Below, piece by piece: positions 51,729 to 62,525 of a stretch of 64,000 nt of DNA. The notes beneath the pieces were generated by a model that was not told the origin of the DNA, did not search any database, and saw nothing but the letters and a program-made list of their open reading frames with translations. Source of the DNA: Aphidius gifuensis (taxonomy: Eukaryota > Arthropoda > Insecta > Hymenoptera > Braconidae). Positions within the stretch are counted from its first letter, which is position 1; each line of letters begins with the position of its first letter. The stretch covers positions 15,153,404 through 15,217,403 of the forward strand of contig NC_057788.1 in NCBI RefSeq assembly GCF_014905175.1, read 5' to 3'. The translations under genes and the position numbers were made by a program.

Positions 51729-51930
51729 TTTTTCGCTAGAGAGAACTTTGAACCAATGGTAAAATTTATGAAGATTTCAACCAATAAAAAAATTCCTTCC
51801 CCACTGATTCTAGCGCCATTATTTTTCACCATGTAACTGGAAAATTTGAAACTAATTCAAATTGAAGATCTTTCTAAAAACTTTCTAAGAAAATTCGCTG
51901 GTGTTGTTCATATCGTAATCTAGCGAAAAA
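51729..51930. mobile_element. MITE-like element with 12-bp inverted ends
   Basis: TTTTTCGCTAGA at 51729-51740 and TCTAGCGAAAAA at 51919-51930 bracket 202 bp without coding capacity. Bases 51931-52309 are AT-rich and empty. Confidence 0.6.
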
Positions 51931-52309
51931 TGATTGCATTAAGAAAAAAAAAAAATCGATAAAATATAAGGCGCACAATTATTTAATTTATTATTATTTT
52001 TTTTTTGCTTACTTTCCTCATTATTTTAGATGAGAAAATAAGAAAATCTTCAGTCAAAATTGGTTCATTCTCGAGTTAGGGTCGTTTTTTTTCTTTGCTA
52101 TACAAACTATTTTTTTCTTTTATTATTTTAAACATAAAAAAAAAAAAAAAATATTTAAGTTTGCCTTTTTTTCCTCAATACTTTTCAAGAGTGTTAATTG
52201 TATTTTTTTTTATTATAATCAAAAGGTAAGTTTGAATTTTGAGTTTTTATAATAATAATAAAAATAATAATTTTCATAATTTAAATTCAACTATTATATT
52301 GTAGAAAAA

Positions 52310-54610
52310 CTTGTTTCCATTTTTTAAGGAATTATTTGTGTAAAATCAAACCATTCGAAAAAAATAACAATTTGAAAATAAATGTATATGGCATTGATAA
52401 CACTGATAATTTAGATGATGAATCTAATGATGAAGAAGGTGATAGCGTTGATGATTCAAATGGTACAAATAAGAAAAAAAAAAGAGACGTCAAGAAAGGA
52501 TTGTTCCATATTATTTAGGTAATAATGATGCATCAAATCATCCAACAATTCATCTTTTAATTATTGAAAAGCCTGAGAAAAAAGTTGATGGATTCCAAGA
52601 TGAATCAGCAGATGAAGATGATGATGAAGAAGAAGGAGAAGATGATGAAGATTATGATGAATATGATTTTAATAATATTACAAATAAAAGAAAACTTAGT
52701 GAATTCTCAAACCATCACTTTGCCTACATTAAAAATTTATCTAGGTTAATTAGTGCACAAATTTCAGTATATAATGGTAAAAAATTTATTTGTGATCGTT
52801 GTTCATCATATTTCCATTATCAAAAATCAGTTGATTCTCACAATCCTGCATGTAGAGAAAAAAAACAATATGCAATGGAGATGCCAACAGAAAATAACAA
52901 TATTTCAAAGTTAAAAAATGACAAATACCAGCTTCGAGTGCCTTATGTAGTATATGCTGACCTAGAAAGTATATTAGAAAAAGTGACAGATAATTTTAAT
53001 AATTCATAAAAAAAAACAATTGAACAAAAACATATTCCAAACAGTGTAGCATATTATGTTAAATGTTCTTACGATAATACGCTCTCTAAATTTAAATCAA
53101 AAAGAGACGAAAATTGCATTGAATGGTTTATTAAAGAACTTGAAGAGCTGTCACACAATGTTGATAATATACTAGAAAATATCAAACCGATGAATCTTAC
53201 TTTTGATGAAGAATTGCAATTTTTTAATGCAACAAAGTGCCATATATGTAAAAAATTGTTCACAGCGGAAAACATTAAGGCATGTGATCACTGTCATCTC
53301 AGTGGGGTGTATCGGGGACCGGCCCATGTTGCGTATGTATAATTACTCTAATTAATTTTTATGCAACCTTAATTATCAGACATCTTGCATAATAGCTGTG
53401 ATGTTTCATGGTCTCAGTTATTATGATAGCCATTTCATAATTAAAGCATTGAAAAAACAATTTCCAGGTGATATTGATCTTTTGGCTTTAAATAAGGAAA
53501 GTTACATAAGCTTTACTAAACGTGTTAAAAATACTAAGATTGAATTACGTTTTATAGACTCCTTTGAATTCATGGGCAGCTCAATAAGTACACTGGCGAA
53601 TGAATTAGAGGATAATGCTAAAAGTATAAGTCGTAGTTATTGTGAAAATTTGAAACAATTTAAATTAATAACAGAAAAAGGTATATTTCCGTATGATTAT
53701 ATTGATTGTTGGGAAAAATTTGATGAAGAACAATTGCCCTCAAAACTTGATTTTTATTCTCAACTTAATGAAGAGCATGTGAGTGATGATGATTATGCTC
53801 ATGCTTGCAATGTATGGAGAGTATTTAAATCAAAAAATCTGGGAGAATACTCAGATTTATATCTCCGTACAGATGTTCTTCTTTCAGCTGATATGTTTGA
53901 AAATTTTAGATATTTTTGTTTGAATACCTATGATTTAGATCCAGCTCATTATTACACTCTCCCAGGGTTGAGTTTTAACGCAATGTTAAAATATTCAGAG
54001 ATTGAGTTGGAATTATTGATAGATGTTGATAAATTATTGTTTATTGAAGGGGGTATTAGAGGCGGCTTATCACAATGTTCACATCGTCATCTTTCTGCAA
54101 ATAATAAGTATATGAAAGAATAAAATCCAAATATTAGAGATTCATATTTAATGTACTTTGATGTTAACAATTTATATGGTTATGCAATGGCTTCTACACT
54201 TATAATCGATATTACATTCCTCAAAAAAATAAAAAAGTACCAGGTATTATGAAGGATGAATGCAATGGAAAAATTATAAAGAATTTGTTGGGTTACGTTC
54301 GAAAGCATATTCATTTCCAGTTGAAGATGAGACTAGTATCAATAATGTAAAACTTCATAAAAAAGCTAAAGGAGTAAAAAAATCATCAATGAAAACGATT
54401 ACTTTTGAAGACTATAAAAATTGTGTTGAAAATCATGTTCAAATATCTAGAAAACAAAATTTAATCCGCTCTGAAAAACATCAAGTTTATACAATTACCA
54501 CAGAAAAAATAGCTTTAAGTTGGAATGATGATAAAAAAGAACTTATTGAAGGTAAAAATTATACTCTGCTTTGGGGTTATGCAAAAGAACTTAGAAATAA
54601 AATTAAATAA
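52310..54610 (+). pseudogene. Polinton-type protein-primed DNA polymerase B, catalytic core deleted
   Basis: Ordered blocks of the Polinton polymerase family: FEKNNNLKINVYGID, then after a frameshift near 52500 IVPYYLGNNDAS, HHFAYIKNLSRLI and a zinc finger-like CDRCSSYFHYQKS. Next are the exonuclease motif VYADLES, a stop near 53008, and CHICKKLF...CDHCHLSGVYRGPAH. After a short insertion come MFHGLSYYDSHFI, YLRTDVLLSADMF and, past a stop at 54121, YFDVNNLYGYAMAS (polymerase motif A). Then the sequence jumps directly to the C-terminal region (KGVKKSSMKTITFEDY, RKQNLIRSEKHQVYT), so motifs B and C of the palm are missing. It is a dead replicase gene. The integrase relic lies convergently at 54680-55290. 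Confidence 0.88.
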
Positions 54611-54679
54611 ATAAAACAATGTAATATGATTGGAATAAAAAAAATTTTATTTATTGAATTAAGTTTTTATTTATTTATT

Positions 54680-55290
54680 TATTTAATACAGAGCTGTCTG
54701 AACCACCCACTGGTTGTGTGAATTATCAAATCCCAGCTATTTCACATATATTTTATTTCCTTTCTTGTTAATACTTTTTTTCGATTAAATAGACGTCAGG
54801 ATACTTATACTTTTTGTAATTCAGGTTGATATAAACACCCTTCAATTGGGTTCTGTTGATAGTCTTCAAGTTTATATGTTATTGGAGATGTGTTATTTAT
54901 TTTCATAATTTTGAATATTTCAGTTGTCCAATTGGGTTTATAATTTTTCTCAAAGACATGTTTATATTTACTCATTCTGACATGATCATTTGATTTAAAT
55001 TTATTTTTCTGATAATATTAATTTAAACTTTTGAATACACTATGCTTTGAAATTTTTATATTGTCAGCAACAACTTTTGCTGGTGCCATTTTGATTGTAC
55101 GATGTTTTGTATTATTATATTGTTCAATCAATTTTGGTAATATTTTAACCCATTTATAAGTACCTTGTAAGCTGAATTCAAAGTACAATTTATATTTAAT
55201 TGTTCTATTAAATCTTTCAACTATTGATGCTTTCATATGGGTGAAAGTTGAATTGCCTCTAATACATTCATAGTCATGATAGGCTGTTTT
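54680..55290 (-). pseudogene. Polinton integrase, C-terminal catalytic end plus chromodomain
   Basis: The frame 55236-55018 contains MKASIVERFNRTIKYKLY (the Glu of the DDE triad is in IVERFNRT), then LPKLIEQYNNTKHRTI and MAPAKVV. This is the end of the retroviral-type integrase core in Polintons. After a stop the minus strand continues with KYKHVFEKNYKPNWTTEIF and YKLEDYQQNPIEG, the linker, then a decayed chromodomain-like end near 54700. The N-terminal zinc finger and first two catalytic Asp residues are absent beyond about 55290. Convergent orientation to the polymerase fits one ancestral Polinton. Confidence 0.85.
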
Positions 55291-55347
55291 CCGGTCACGA
55301 ATAGACCTGCCTGATGTGAGTTGTTGCCCGTTATTCTGTTGTTCCGG

Positions 55348-56230
55348 TCAACAAATGCAATCAGAAACAAAAAATAATTCATTTTTTTGGAGATTTTCCA
55401 AATTTCTTTTGCAATTCTCGATGTCTTTTTTTTGTTCCATCAAGAAATATGCCACTATGATTGAATGAGTGATTGACATTGATTGCATATCAATTTCAGT
55501 GTAATGATGTGCAGATAAACGGTAGATGGCTTCATAATTATCAGAATCTGAATTATCATTTATTATTCCTTTTTTCAATAGATCTATAAAAAATGGAAAT
55601 CAAAATTGATTTAACTACATTTTAATGACCCGGGAATGTATTGAATTTTCGAATTCTAATTTTCGTTGTTTCTCGTTATGAACGAAATTGTAATTAGTTG
55701 TATCAACTATCCCATTATTTTTTAATTCACGGAGCTCATCGTTAATTTTTTTTTTTATCTTTATAGCTGATTTTTTCAAGATAGCTCAAGATGCTCTACG
55801 GAACCACAATTTCGTCTTCAGTTCATCAGGGTATTTATGGTCTAGAGCACGTTGAATGTTTTGCAGGCAATAATTAATTATTTTTTCTCTGAAAAGAGCA
55901 GCTGATCTATTTGCAAAAGCCATGGATGTTTCTTCCCCATCCGGCTTTGCCCAAGCAACACTTGCAGTGTAGTGACTTTTACGCCTCGTCAAAAAGATTT
56001 TTTTTTTTAGAATACTCATTACTCTGCCTACGAAATTTGCTCGATGTATTATTATTTTTTATTCAATTAATGGCGTTGGTATCGTCCAACATTGTGTACT
56101 AATTAAACTTTTGAGAATATTTTCTATTCTTCTAACATCTTCACTTTCTTCATCTTTATTATCATCAGCATGGAGGTCCATCTGAATCTCATCGTCAATT
56201 TTCTCATTCCATTGTACATTTGAATCTGAA
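55348..56230 (-). pseudogene. SMYD4-like (SET/MYND) gene fragment
   Basis: The upstream part (56019-55786) has ASVAWAKPDGEE and FANRSAALF, then INYCLQNIQRALDHKYPDEL, a TPR pair of the SMYD4 type, followed by KLWFRRAS. The downstream part (55578-55348) has SDNYEAIYRLSAHH and SITHSIIVAYFL, resembling the helical stretch within the SET region of the same family. A stop and non-coding bases separate them, and an acidic DEIQMDLHADDN region lies upstream near 56180. SMYD4 proteins are lysine methyltransferase-like regulators. This is a decayed, intron-containing copy next to the Polinton polymerase/integrase relic. Confidence 0.6.
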
Positions 56231-56647
56231 GAAATGAAATTACAGCAGTAAATTAACTTTTATGTTCGTAATTTAGAATTGAATTATTTTTCTTCACACT
56301 GAAAAAAACTTCTCCTATTTTTTAGAAGAAAACTTTTAGAAAATATGTATAAACAATAATTGGTTTGTAATAAGAAAAAAAAAGTCTTGATATATAAACA
56401 ATATCCTGTTTGTTTCATGCTGATATAGTGTCTTGTTTGGAACCATAGATGGTTGGCTTCAAGAAGAATACTTTTAAAAATATGCCACTAGCTTCTTGTT
56501 ACAAACTTGGCCAGATTGTAAGGTTAGAGCCAGGATACCTGATCAGGAATGAAACAGGATTCCTGATCTAAAATGGATCAAGCAAATTTAAAAAAAAAAG
56601 GTCTTTTTTATTATTTGTTGTTTCATGAATTGGTTATTTAGTTCACT

Positions 56648-57143
56648 ATGACAATGTTGATGAAAGTCCATATAGACAAGGTCAATATGGACCTGGATAC
56701 ATTGATGGACAAGATGTCCAGGGATCACGAGAAGCATGCGACCAGAGGTGCTGCAGAGGCCACTTTCTTTACGGCTTCACCAGCTCCAGGGACAATGAGT
56801 CCATTAGTTAGTTTTCTGGCAAGCTTGGATATCGACAATCTTGGAAAAGGTGGTCGAGGAAATCAATGATTGGAGCGACATAGAACTAGTTCCAGAATTG
56901 CCCGTGACTCCCGAAAAGGTCAAGCTGGATCCCGTAGAAGAGGTTAGATTCTCCGTTTTTGATGAAGACGTCCAACCAGACAAAGTGGTTGACGCAAAGG
57001 ATCACGATGACGTTGAGATCGAGAACATCATGACCCGTAGTCGTTCAACGTCGGAACGTTCTGAGGCATTCAGTCAGGGGTTGTTAACACACCATAAAAT
57101 TTCGAGCCGACACGCTTTTATAATTGTTTATAATATATATTGA
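56648..57143 (+). pseudogene. GC-richer hypothetical coding relic
   Basis: Two overlapping frames (56648-56869 and 56841-57143) read as one protein with a frameshift near 56850: VNMDLDTLMDKMSRDHEKHA, SPAPGTMSPLVSFLASLD, then NDWSDIELVPELPVTPEKV, RFSVFDEDVQPDKV and IENIMTRSRSTSERSEAF. Base composition is clearly richer in GC than the neighbours, suggesting recent arrival or coding constraint. I do not recognise it; a retroelement gag or a viral-type phosphoprotein are possible but unsupported. Confidence 0.4.
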
Positions 57144-57149
57144 CGATGA

Positions 57150-57689
57150 CATTAATGATGTTGGTGCTCCACGATTTCACTGGATTTCCCCCCTGTAAGG
57201 TGATGTGTCCAAGTTCTTGTAGCAAGAATTCACATAACTAGTTACTATTATATTTGACCTAGATATTACTGAATATATTTTGGTCATATCTATTGAATAG
57301 TGATGCAAGATTTTGCATTGAATTCAGAAGTCTAGCATGTGAAAACACCGCTTAATACTGAGCAGTGTTCTTAAGTATGACACTGGTGTATCATCAAACA
57401 TACATCTGTAGTTTCATACGCATTAGGACCGCCCCTACATTTTACTTTTCGAACTATTTTACTGACGTCATTTTTTTGCTGCTCACGAACAGTTGGAGAA
57501 AAATTTTTTTTACACATTTCTCCGTATGGTTTAATCATTTCTAGCATTGAATAATTATGCAAAGTATATTGAAGAAAGAAATCACCAGTATTGGAGAAAC
57601 ACCCGCTTTAAGTATGATAGTTCAGTTTTTTATAGTATTATATGTGTGTTATACAATTAAAATTACTTCTATTTTTCACTTTTTATTGA
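57150..57689. other. Intergenic region with a dispersed repeat
   Basis: Holds the inverted counterpart of the repeat at 43680-43730 (CTACATTTTACTTTTCGAAC at about 57435) and TATCATCAAACATAC-type words. No gene. Confidence 0.5.
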
Positions 57690-58122
57690 GCCTACATTTG
57701 TGTGAAAGACATGAAATTTTTTTGGGAAGAACTGGCGGTAAGTTTTTGTAAAAAGTTAAGACTATTCATATGGGTCAATGATTTGTAATGAAATATGTAC
57801 TTTTGTACTTGACTTTTTTGATATCCTCTTTTTTTGTATGTTTAAAAGAAAAAAAAAAAAATTAATTTCGATTACTTGACTCTCCTTTTTGTACAAAAAT
57901 TTATTTTAGTTTTTTGTGTGATATCATATCTCTTTGTAAAGTCTTTTAATCGTTCACTTATAAAGAATAACAACCCATCATACGTCCAGATCGTGAATCG
58001 TTATTTGAAATTTATTTAGTGAGCTTTGTACCCTTTTGAGTACGTTCTAAAAATAAAATATCAGAATTTTTTGCATTTCTTGGCCAAGATTCATTGGTAA
58101 CGAACTGATCATGAATTTTTAT

Positions 58123-59055
58123 TCAACGATTTTTATTACGGATATAACTTCTGAAATGTTGGTTTGATTTACCGCTATCAGTGAATATAGCGTAATTAAC
58201 TTTATATGTAGATCTACAAATTTCTACTTTAGATGTGGGTATCCCTTTTATCGAACAATAATTGTTTTGCAATCGACCATTTTGATACATTGATAAAGAG
58301 TTGACCTTCAAAACAACAACATTTGTCTTGAGAATTTTCAATTTTCTAGAAATTTTCGTTGAAGTTAAACAATCTAGACATGTACCAGTTTCTTCGTGCC
58401 ACAATGAGAGCGATTGATTTATAAGTTCTTGTAATGTGAGAGTGTTATTTCCATTCGGTATTGAAAGATTTATAATGTACTGGTTTGTCAATGAGACATT
58501 TACGTATGAACAGGATTCACATTTCTCTAAATACTTTTCTTCATGGCCTAAATGCTTGGTTAGAACATGATCTTTTGTACAGAGTGCTGTTAAAAATTTA
58601 GCAGGATCATTTTCGTTATTATGGTTGAACGCTTCACCAACAAATGTTTTAATTTCATCTACTGAAGAAGTCATTTTTGAAATATACTCATTAAAAAATT
58701 TAGCTACTACCAAATGGTGTGAGTTGCTAACTTTTTTTAATGACTCATTTATAACTTCTGAGCGTAATATACATTGCATCATGACAGAGTTTACATAGCT
58801 CGATAAACCATTATCATGAGTTCATCCCTGTACATTAGACAGCGTGTCGATAACTTTGAATTTTTTTTCACATTCTATATCAACCAAAAATGATTTCAAA
58901 CACCACTTGGAATCAAAATTTTTCGGAAAACTTCTATTCGAAAATGGAATTTCTTTCAAATCAGGTTTATAAATTTTCCGCAAACGATTATATTCTTCGA
59001 TTGCTTGCTGACTTGCTATTGCTTTTGACGGGTCAAAATTTATTAAATGAACCAT
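58123..59055 (-). pseudogene. Helitron copy B: helicase end and USP-like domain
   Basis: The frame 59055-58822 carries LINFDPSKAIASQQAIEEYN as in copy A. After a stop (near 58820) the USP-like frame 58782-58123 follows: DNGLSSYVNSVM at the Cys box, with Ser (AGC, 58798-58800) at the catalytic position. Then come NDPAKFLTAL, CESC and CLDC zinc cysteines, and QHFRSYIRN at the His box. Relative to copy A, the His-box sequence has FRSY for FVSY and ends soon after. The shared Cys-to-Ser replacement is the main point of interest. Confidence 0.72.
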
Positions 59056-59069
59056 TTAATGTTGTAACT

Positions 59070-59981
59070 CGTGAAAGTGCAACGTAAGTCATACCTTTGG
59101 CAAAAGACTTTTCGCCGACGTCAATGATAGCGCACTCTAAACTAACTCCCTGAGATTTATGTATGTCATTGCGCAACTAACACAAATAGAAAATTGTGAA
59201 CGTATTACGAACACTCCATCAGTCAACTGGAATTTTACATCTTTCAACTATAGAATCATGGCCTTCTTTAGTTAATTTGACGACAATTGATTGCAAGTTT
59301 TTACCATCCATACTCTTTGAAACAGATACAACTGTACCAAGCGCACCATTGACCATGCGTAATGGGTAGAGAATATTTCGTCTAATTATGATTTTTGCAC
59401 CAATTTTAATTGTTATATTCTTTGCTAAACCAGCTGATCAACTGGCATCATATTCATTGTTAGCTAAGTCTTTTTCTGCATTTTTTCGATAAATAGGCTT
59501 ACAATCGATGGTATCAATTGCACAGAGATTATATATTTTTTGTGTTTTTATTGTGTCTAACAGCGGAATTTATTGCATCACACATTTCATTAGTTGGTAG
59601 CGAGCATACAGCAGATGAAGGCCATTTTTGTATATAATTACACAGTTCATCGAGTCTGTCACCAACAGGGAATATATCTAAATTTATATTCCGAGTGCTT
59701 AACAGCTGTTCACGTAATACCTTAAGAGCTCCGTCAGATAAAGCCATGTAGTTTGGTGTACCTCCATGATGAACTGGCAGTGAAAAAATTCTATGCAGCG
59801 TCATACCGTTAATACCAAATGCAGCAAGGCCTGTAGGAGCAGCACTTGCAGTTTGACGATTTATTGTTTTTCGAATCCAAGTTTCAATAACGTAGATTAG
59901 AAAGCTTTTACCTGTTCCACCTTTTCCACTAATATAAATTTTTAAAGGTTCATCTTTATCATCCGTAAAAACATCAGTCAT
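59070..59981 (-). pseudogene. Helitron copy B: helicase, internal deletion
   Basis: Walker A GKGGTGKSF and APTGLAAFGINGMTLHRIF are present. Directly after VLREQL the sequence jumps to LSTRNINLDIF, skipping Walker B, motif III and about 130 residues found in copy A. It then has PTNEMCDAINSA and, beyond 59529, broken text up to the motif V/VI region near 59150. It cannot encode an active helicase. Confidence 0.75.
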
Positions 59982-60059
59982 TTTCTGGAAGACTCTTAGA
60001 ATTATTCAACTTCTTTTTCTGCATCTGCATTACCAATATCTTTAAAATCTTTCATCGCT

Positions 60060-61131
60060 TCACCAGCAGCTTTTTTCATCCAACCATTTTATTGTTGTAT
60101 TACTATCAGTTCCACTCAAAGAAGTTCCTAATAATGTATCTGCTGCTTTAAGAGCTCCAATTTCTCTATTATTTAAACTTTGAAAAGCAAAAGTCCATAA
60201 TCTGGTGAGCAATGGTGCTGTGGAGTTAATATCATTGACCATCGCTTGAGTTTTCGATCGCTCATGTTTCGTTATATATTTTGTAACATACCCTGTTAGG
60301 GCTGAGGAAGTTTTACCTACATATTGGATATCCACATTCCCTTCCCAAACTGTAAGAAAAACAGGATTATAATCATTAATATTCCCTTCATCTTCGGTTC
60401 TAGGGAGATCATATAGTTTATTCTTAGACCGTGAATGTCTGTGATTTGCAATTGCGATTGCTGGATCACGTAAGACAAATGTCTCTGTAACAGGTCTAGG
60501 GAATCCAAATCGACAGTGTTTAATCGTTTTTTCGTATTTATTTTTTGATGACCTCATACAATAACCATTATGATGATGATTTTGATGAGTCGTTACCCTA
60601 CGATGCAATAATGGTGACAAATTTTTATTTGGGATTTTGCAAGTCACATATTTTTAGATAAACTCTACTATTTCTTCAATTTCGTTTGCACCTATCATAG
60701 GCGCATTATCAACCCATAATAATACATGGAAATGTTGAATACCACGGCCTTGATATTCCCGTCACCAAAAATAATGAGTAATTTTTCCAAGTGGATTACT
60801 TTCTGAGTTAAGGAAATCTAACATGGCATGACATTTTTGATCCATGTAGCGAGAGTCTAACACAGGATCTGCAGCAATTATTTGACCCGGTAACATCTTG
60901 TCTAAGAATGGAGCAATTATTTCACAAACATATTGAATCAAATCATCACATAAATACTCTGCTGGACTTAGAGTAAGAAACCATGTAGCAGAACCATATT
61001 CTCTTATCATACACCTAAGATTATTTCTTGGCTTTTTCCAAAATTGTCCTGTGTTTGGGAGACGCTCAAATACAGAGCTTAACTCACTTTCTAACTGACC
61101 CTCACTTAATTTGTTTAAATAATTTTTTACA
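60060..61131 (-). pseudogene. Helitron copy B: Rep domain
   Basis: The frame 61010-60762 has MIREYGSATWFLTLSPAEYL. After a stop come the HUH region (readable as QHFHVLLW-like near 60730) and frame 60647-60060 with RRVTTHQNHHHNGY, RDPAIAIANH and YVTKYITKHERS (catalytic Tyr pair kept). At 60070 it joins directly to KSCW and then helicase linker text, losing about 170 residues present in copy A. Confidence 0.72.
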
Positions 61132-61133
61132 GT

Positions 61134-62525
61134 TTAACTGTCACGTGGATTTGTAACATTTAACATGTGAAAAATTCCTGACTTTAATTTTCGAATACTA
61201 TTATTTTGTAATAAATAAAATATATATTGCTGGTCTAGTCTGAATCGTGGCTTGAGGGAACAGAGTTTTTGCTCTATAAAATCATGATCGCGAACCTGCT
61301 TAGCTCGGTCTTGGCACTGTTCATTTATTCCTCGAGAATATAGGTTTAGAAAGCACTGCAAATCTAAAGTTTTTACTCGTGAATCCAATGAATCGTCTCG
61401 AAAATCCAACATTTGATAAATGGCTGTAGCTGTTTATCGTACAAAGGATATATTGTATATTGTTCGTAGTTTAATTCTGAATGATCCATTTGAGTAAGCA
61501 TATCTCGTTTCTTTAAATTCGCTGTTTCATTTCATTTAGATCTGGCTTGAAATCTTTATTTGCATACTTCCAGTATGGATTTACAATTGGCAAATGAAAA
61601 TTATTGACATTCTTTAAGGAATGTTCAAAAAGAAAGATCTACGATCTATGATTTCTAGGTAAATTCATCATTTTCTTTGACTTGTGCTAAATTCTACATT
61701 TCGTTTTTTCGTTTCGTTTTCAACTTCTAATAATGATTTTATGTTTGACATATCTAAATCATGGCTCAATTTTAATAATTTTCTATAATATTCATTAAAT
61801 CTGTATAAACATCGTAACATTGACCTTACTGATGAGAAATGAGGTGATAAAAGATGCAGAGGGAAGCTGATTAATTTACATGGATATTCACTGCTATAAC
61901 ATCTAAATGAATAACCCAACTTATCTCTCGAATGCGTAATAAAACATTGTTGTAGAAATTTTGGACAACTTGACAACGTCTGAGTTACTAAAATTTGGAG
62001 AAAATTTTTATAGAGATTGAAAAGTTTTTGGTCTTTCAATACTGTGCAAGTAAAATCACAGATCCAAAATTTTACACCCTTTTTATTTGTGTCAATTGGT
62101 AATATATTGACTGCTTGACCTTGTGGATTTATAACAAAAGTCTCCGAAAACTTTATTTGCTTTTTGATTTCCATTATCATTTCATTTTGTTCGTTGTCTT
62201 CATGCCTTCTTTTTACTGATATAGCATTTACTTGTTTTGGTTTTTCTGATTCATAATTAAAATTGTATGATTGATCATAAAAATATGGTTTAGAAGATGA
62301 GGTATGCTCTGAGTCTCCACGTAAATTCTCAATGTCAGAATCATCTATCTTATTTTTTAAACGTGAATCTGCCATTTTTTTCAGCTCTGAGCCTGGCTTC
62401 TGTTTCGTTTGTAAGATCGTTGATAGACTTAACCAGAATGTCATATGTAAGATTTTGAATGTATATTTCTAGTGAAGATTTAGACGGAACATGTGTATTG
62501 TCATCTTTTGGTAGCTCACTTTTTA
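61134..62525 (-). pseudogene. Helitron copy B: N-terminal linker with extra segment
   Basis: The frame 61412-61134 matches copy A (LQCFLNLYSRGINEQ, DHDFIEQKLCSLKPRF) and runs without a break into GIFHMLNVTNPRD, confirming that copy A has a frameshift there. The frame 62444-61668 starts with the tail of the Ulp1-type frame (YNFNYESEKPKQ) and goes straight into FVINPQ, then about 150 residues absent from copy A (KFWICDFTC, HSRDKLGYSFRCY, MLRCLYRFNEYYRK). This shows the two frames were once one, and that copy A lost, or copy B gained, a cysteine-containing segment. Confidence 0.65.

Larger units (their letters stand above)
57690..62525 (-). mobile_element. Helitron-family element, copy B, 5'-truncated relative of copy A
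   Basis: Collinear with copy A from the 3' non-coding region (CATTTGTGTGAAAG at 57695) through USP-like, helicase, Rep and linker parts, ending near 62525 where similarity to copy A (about 19285) stops abruptly. Both Ulp1 domains are absent. There are many stops, frameshifts and an internal deletion in the helicase, so it is older or less constrained than copy A. It carries about 600 extra bases at 61540-62150 relative to copy A. Confidence 0.75.
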
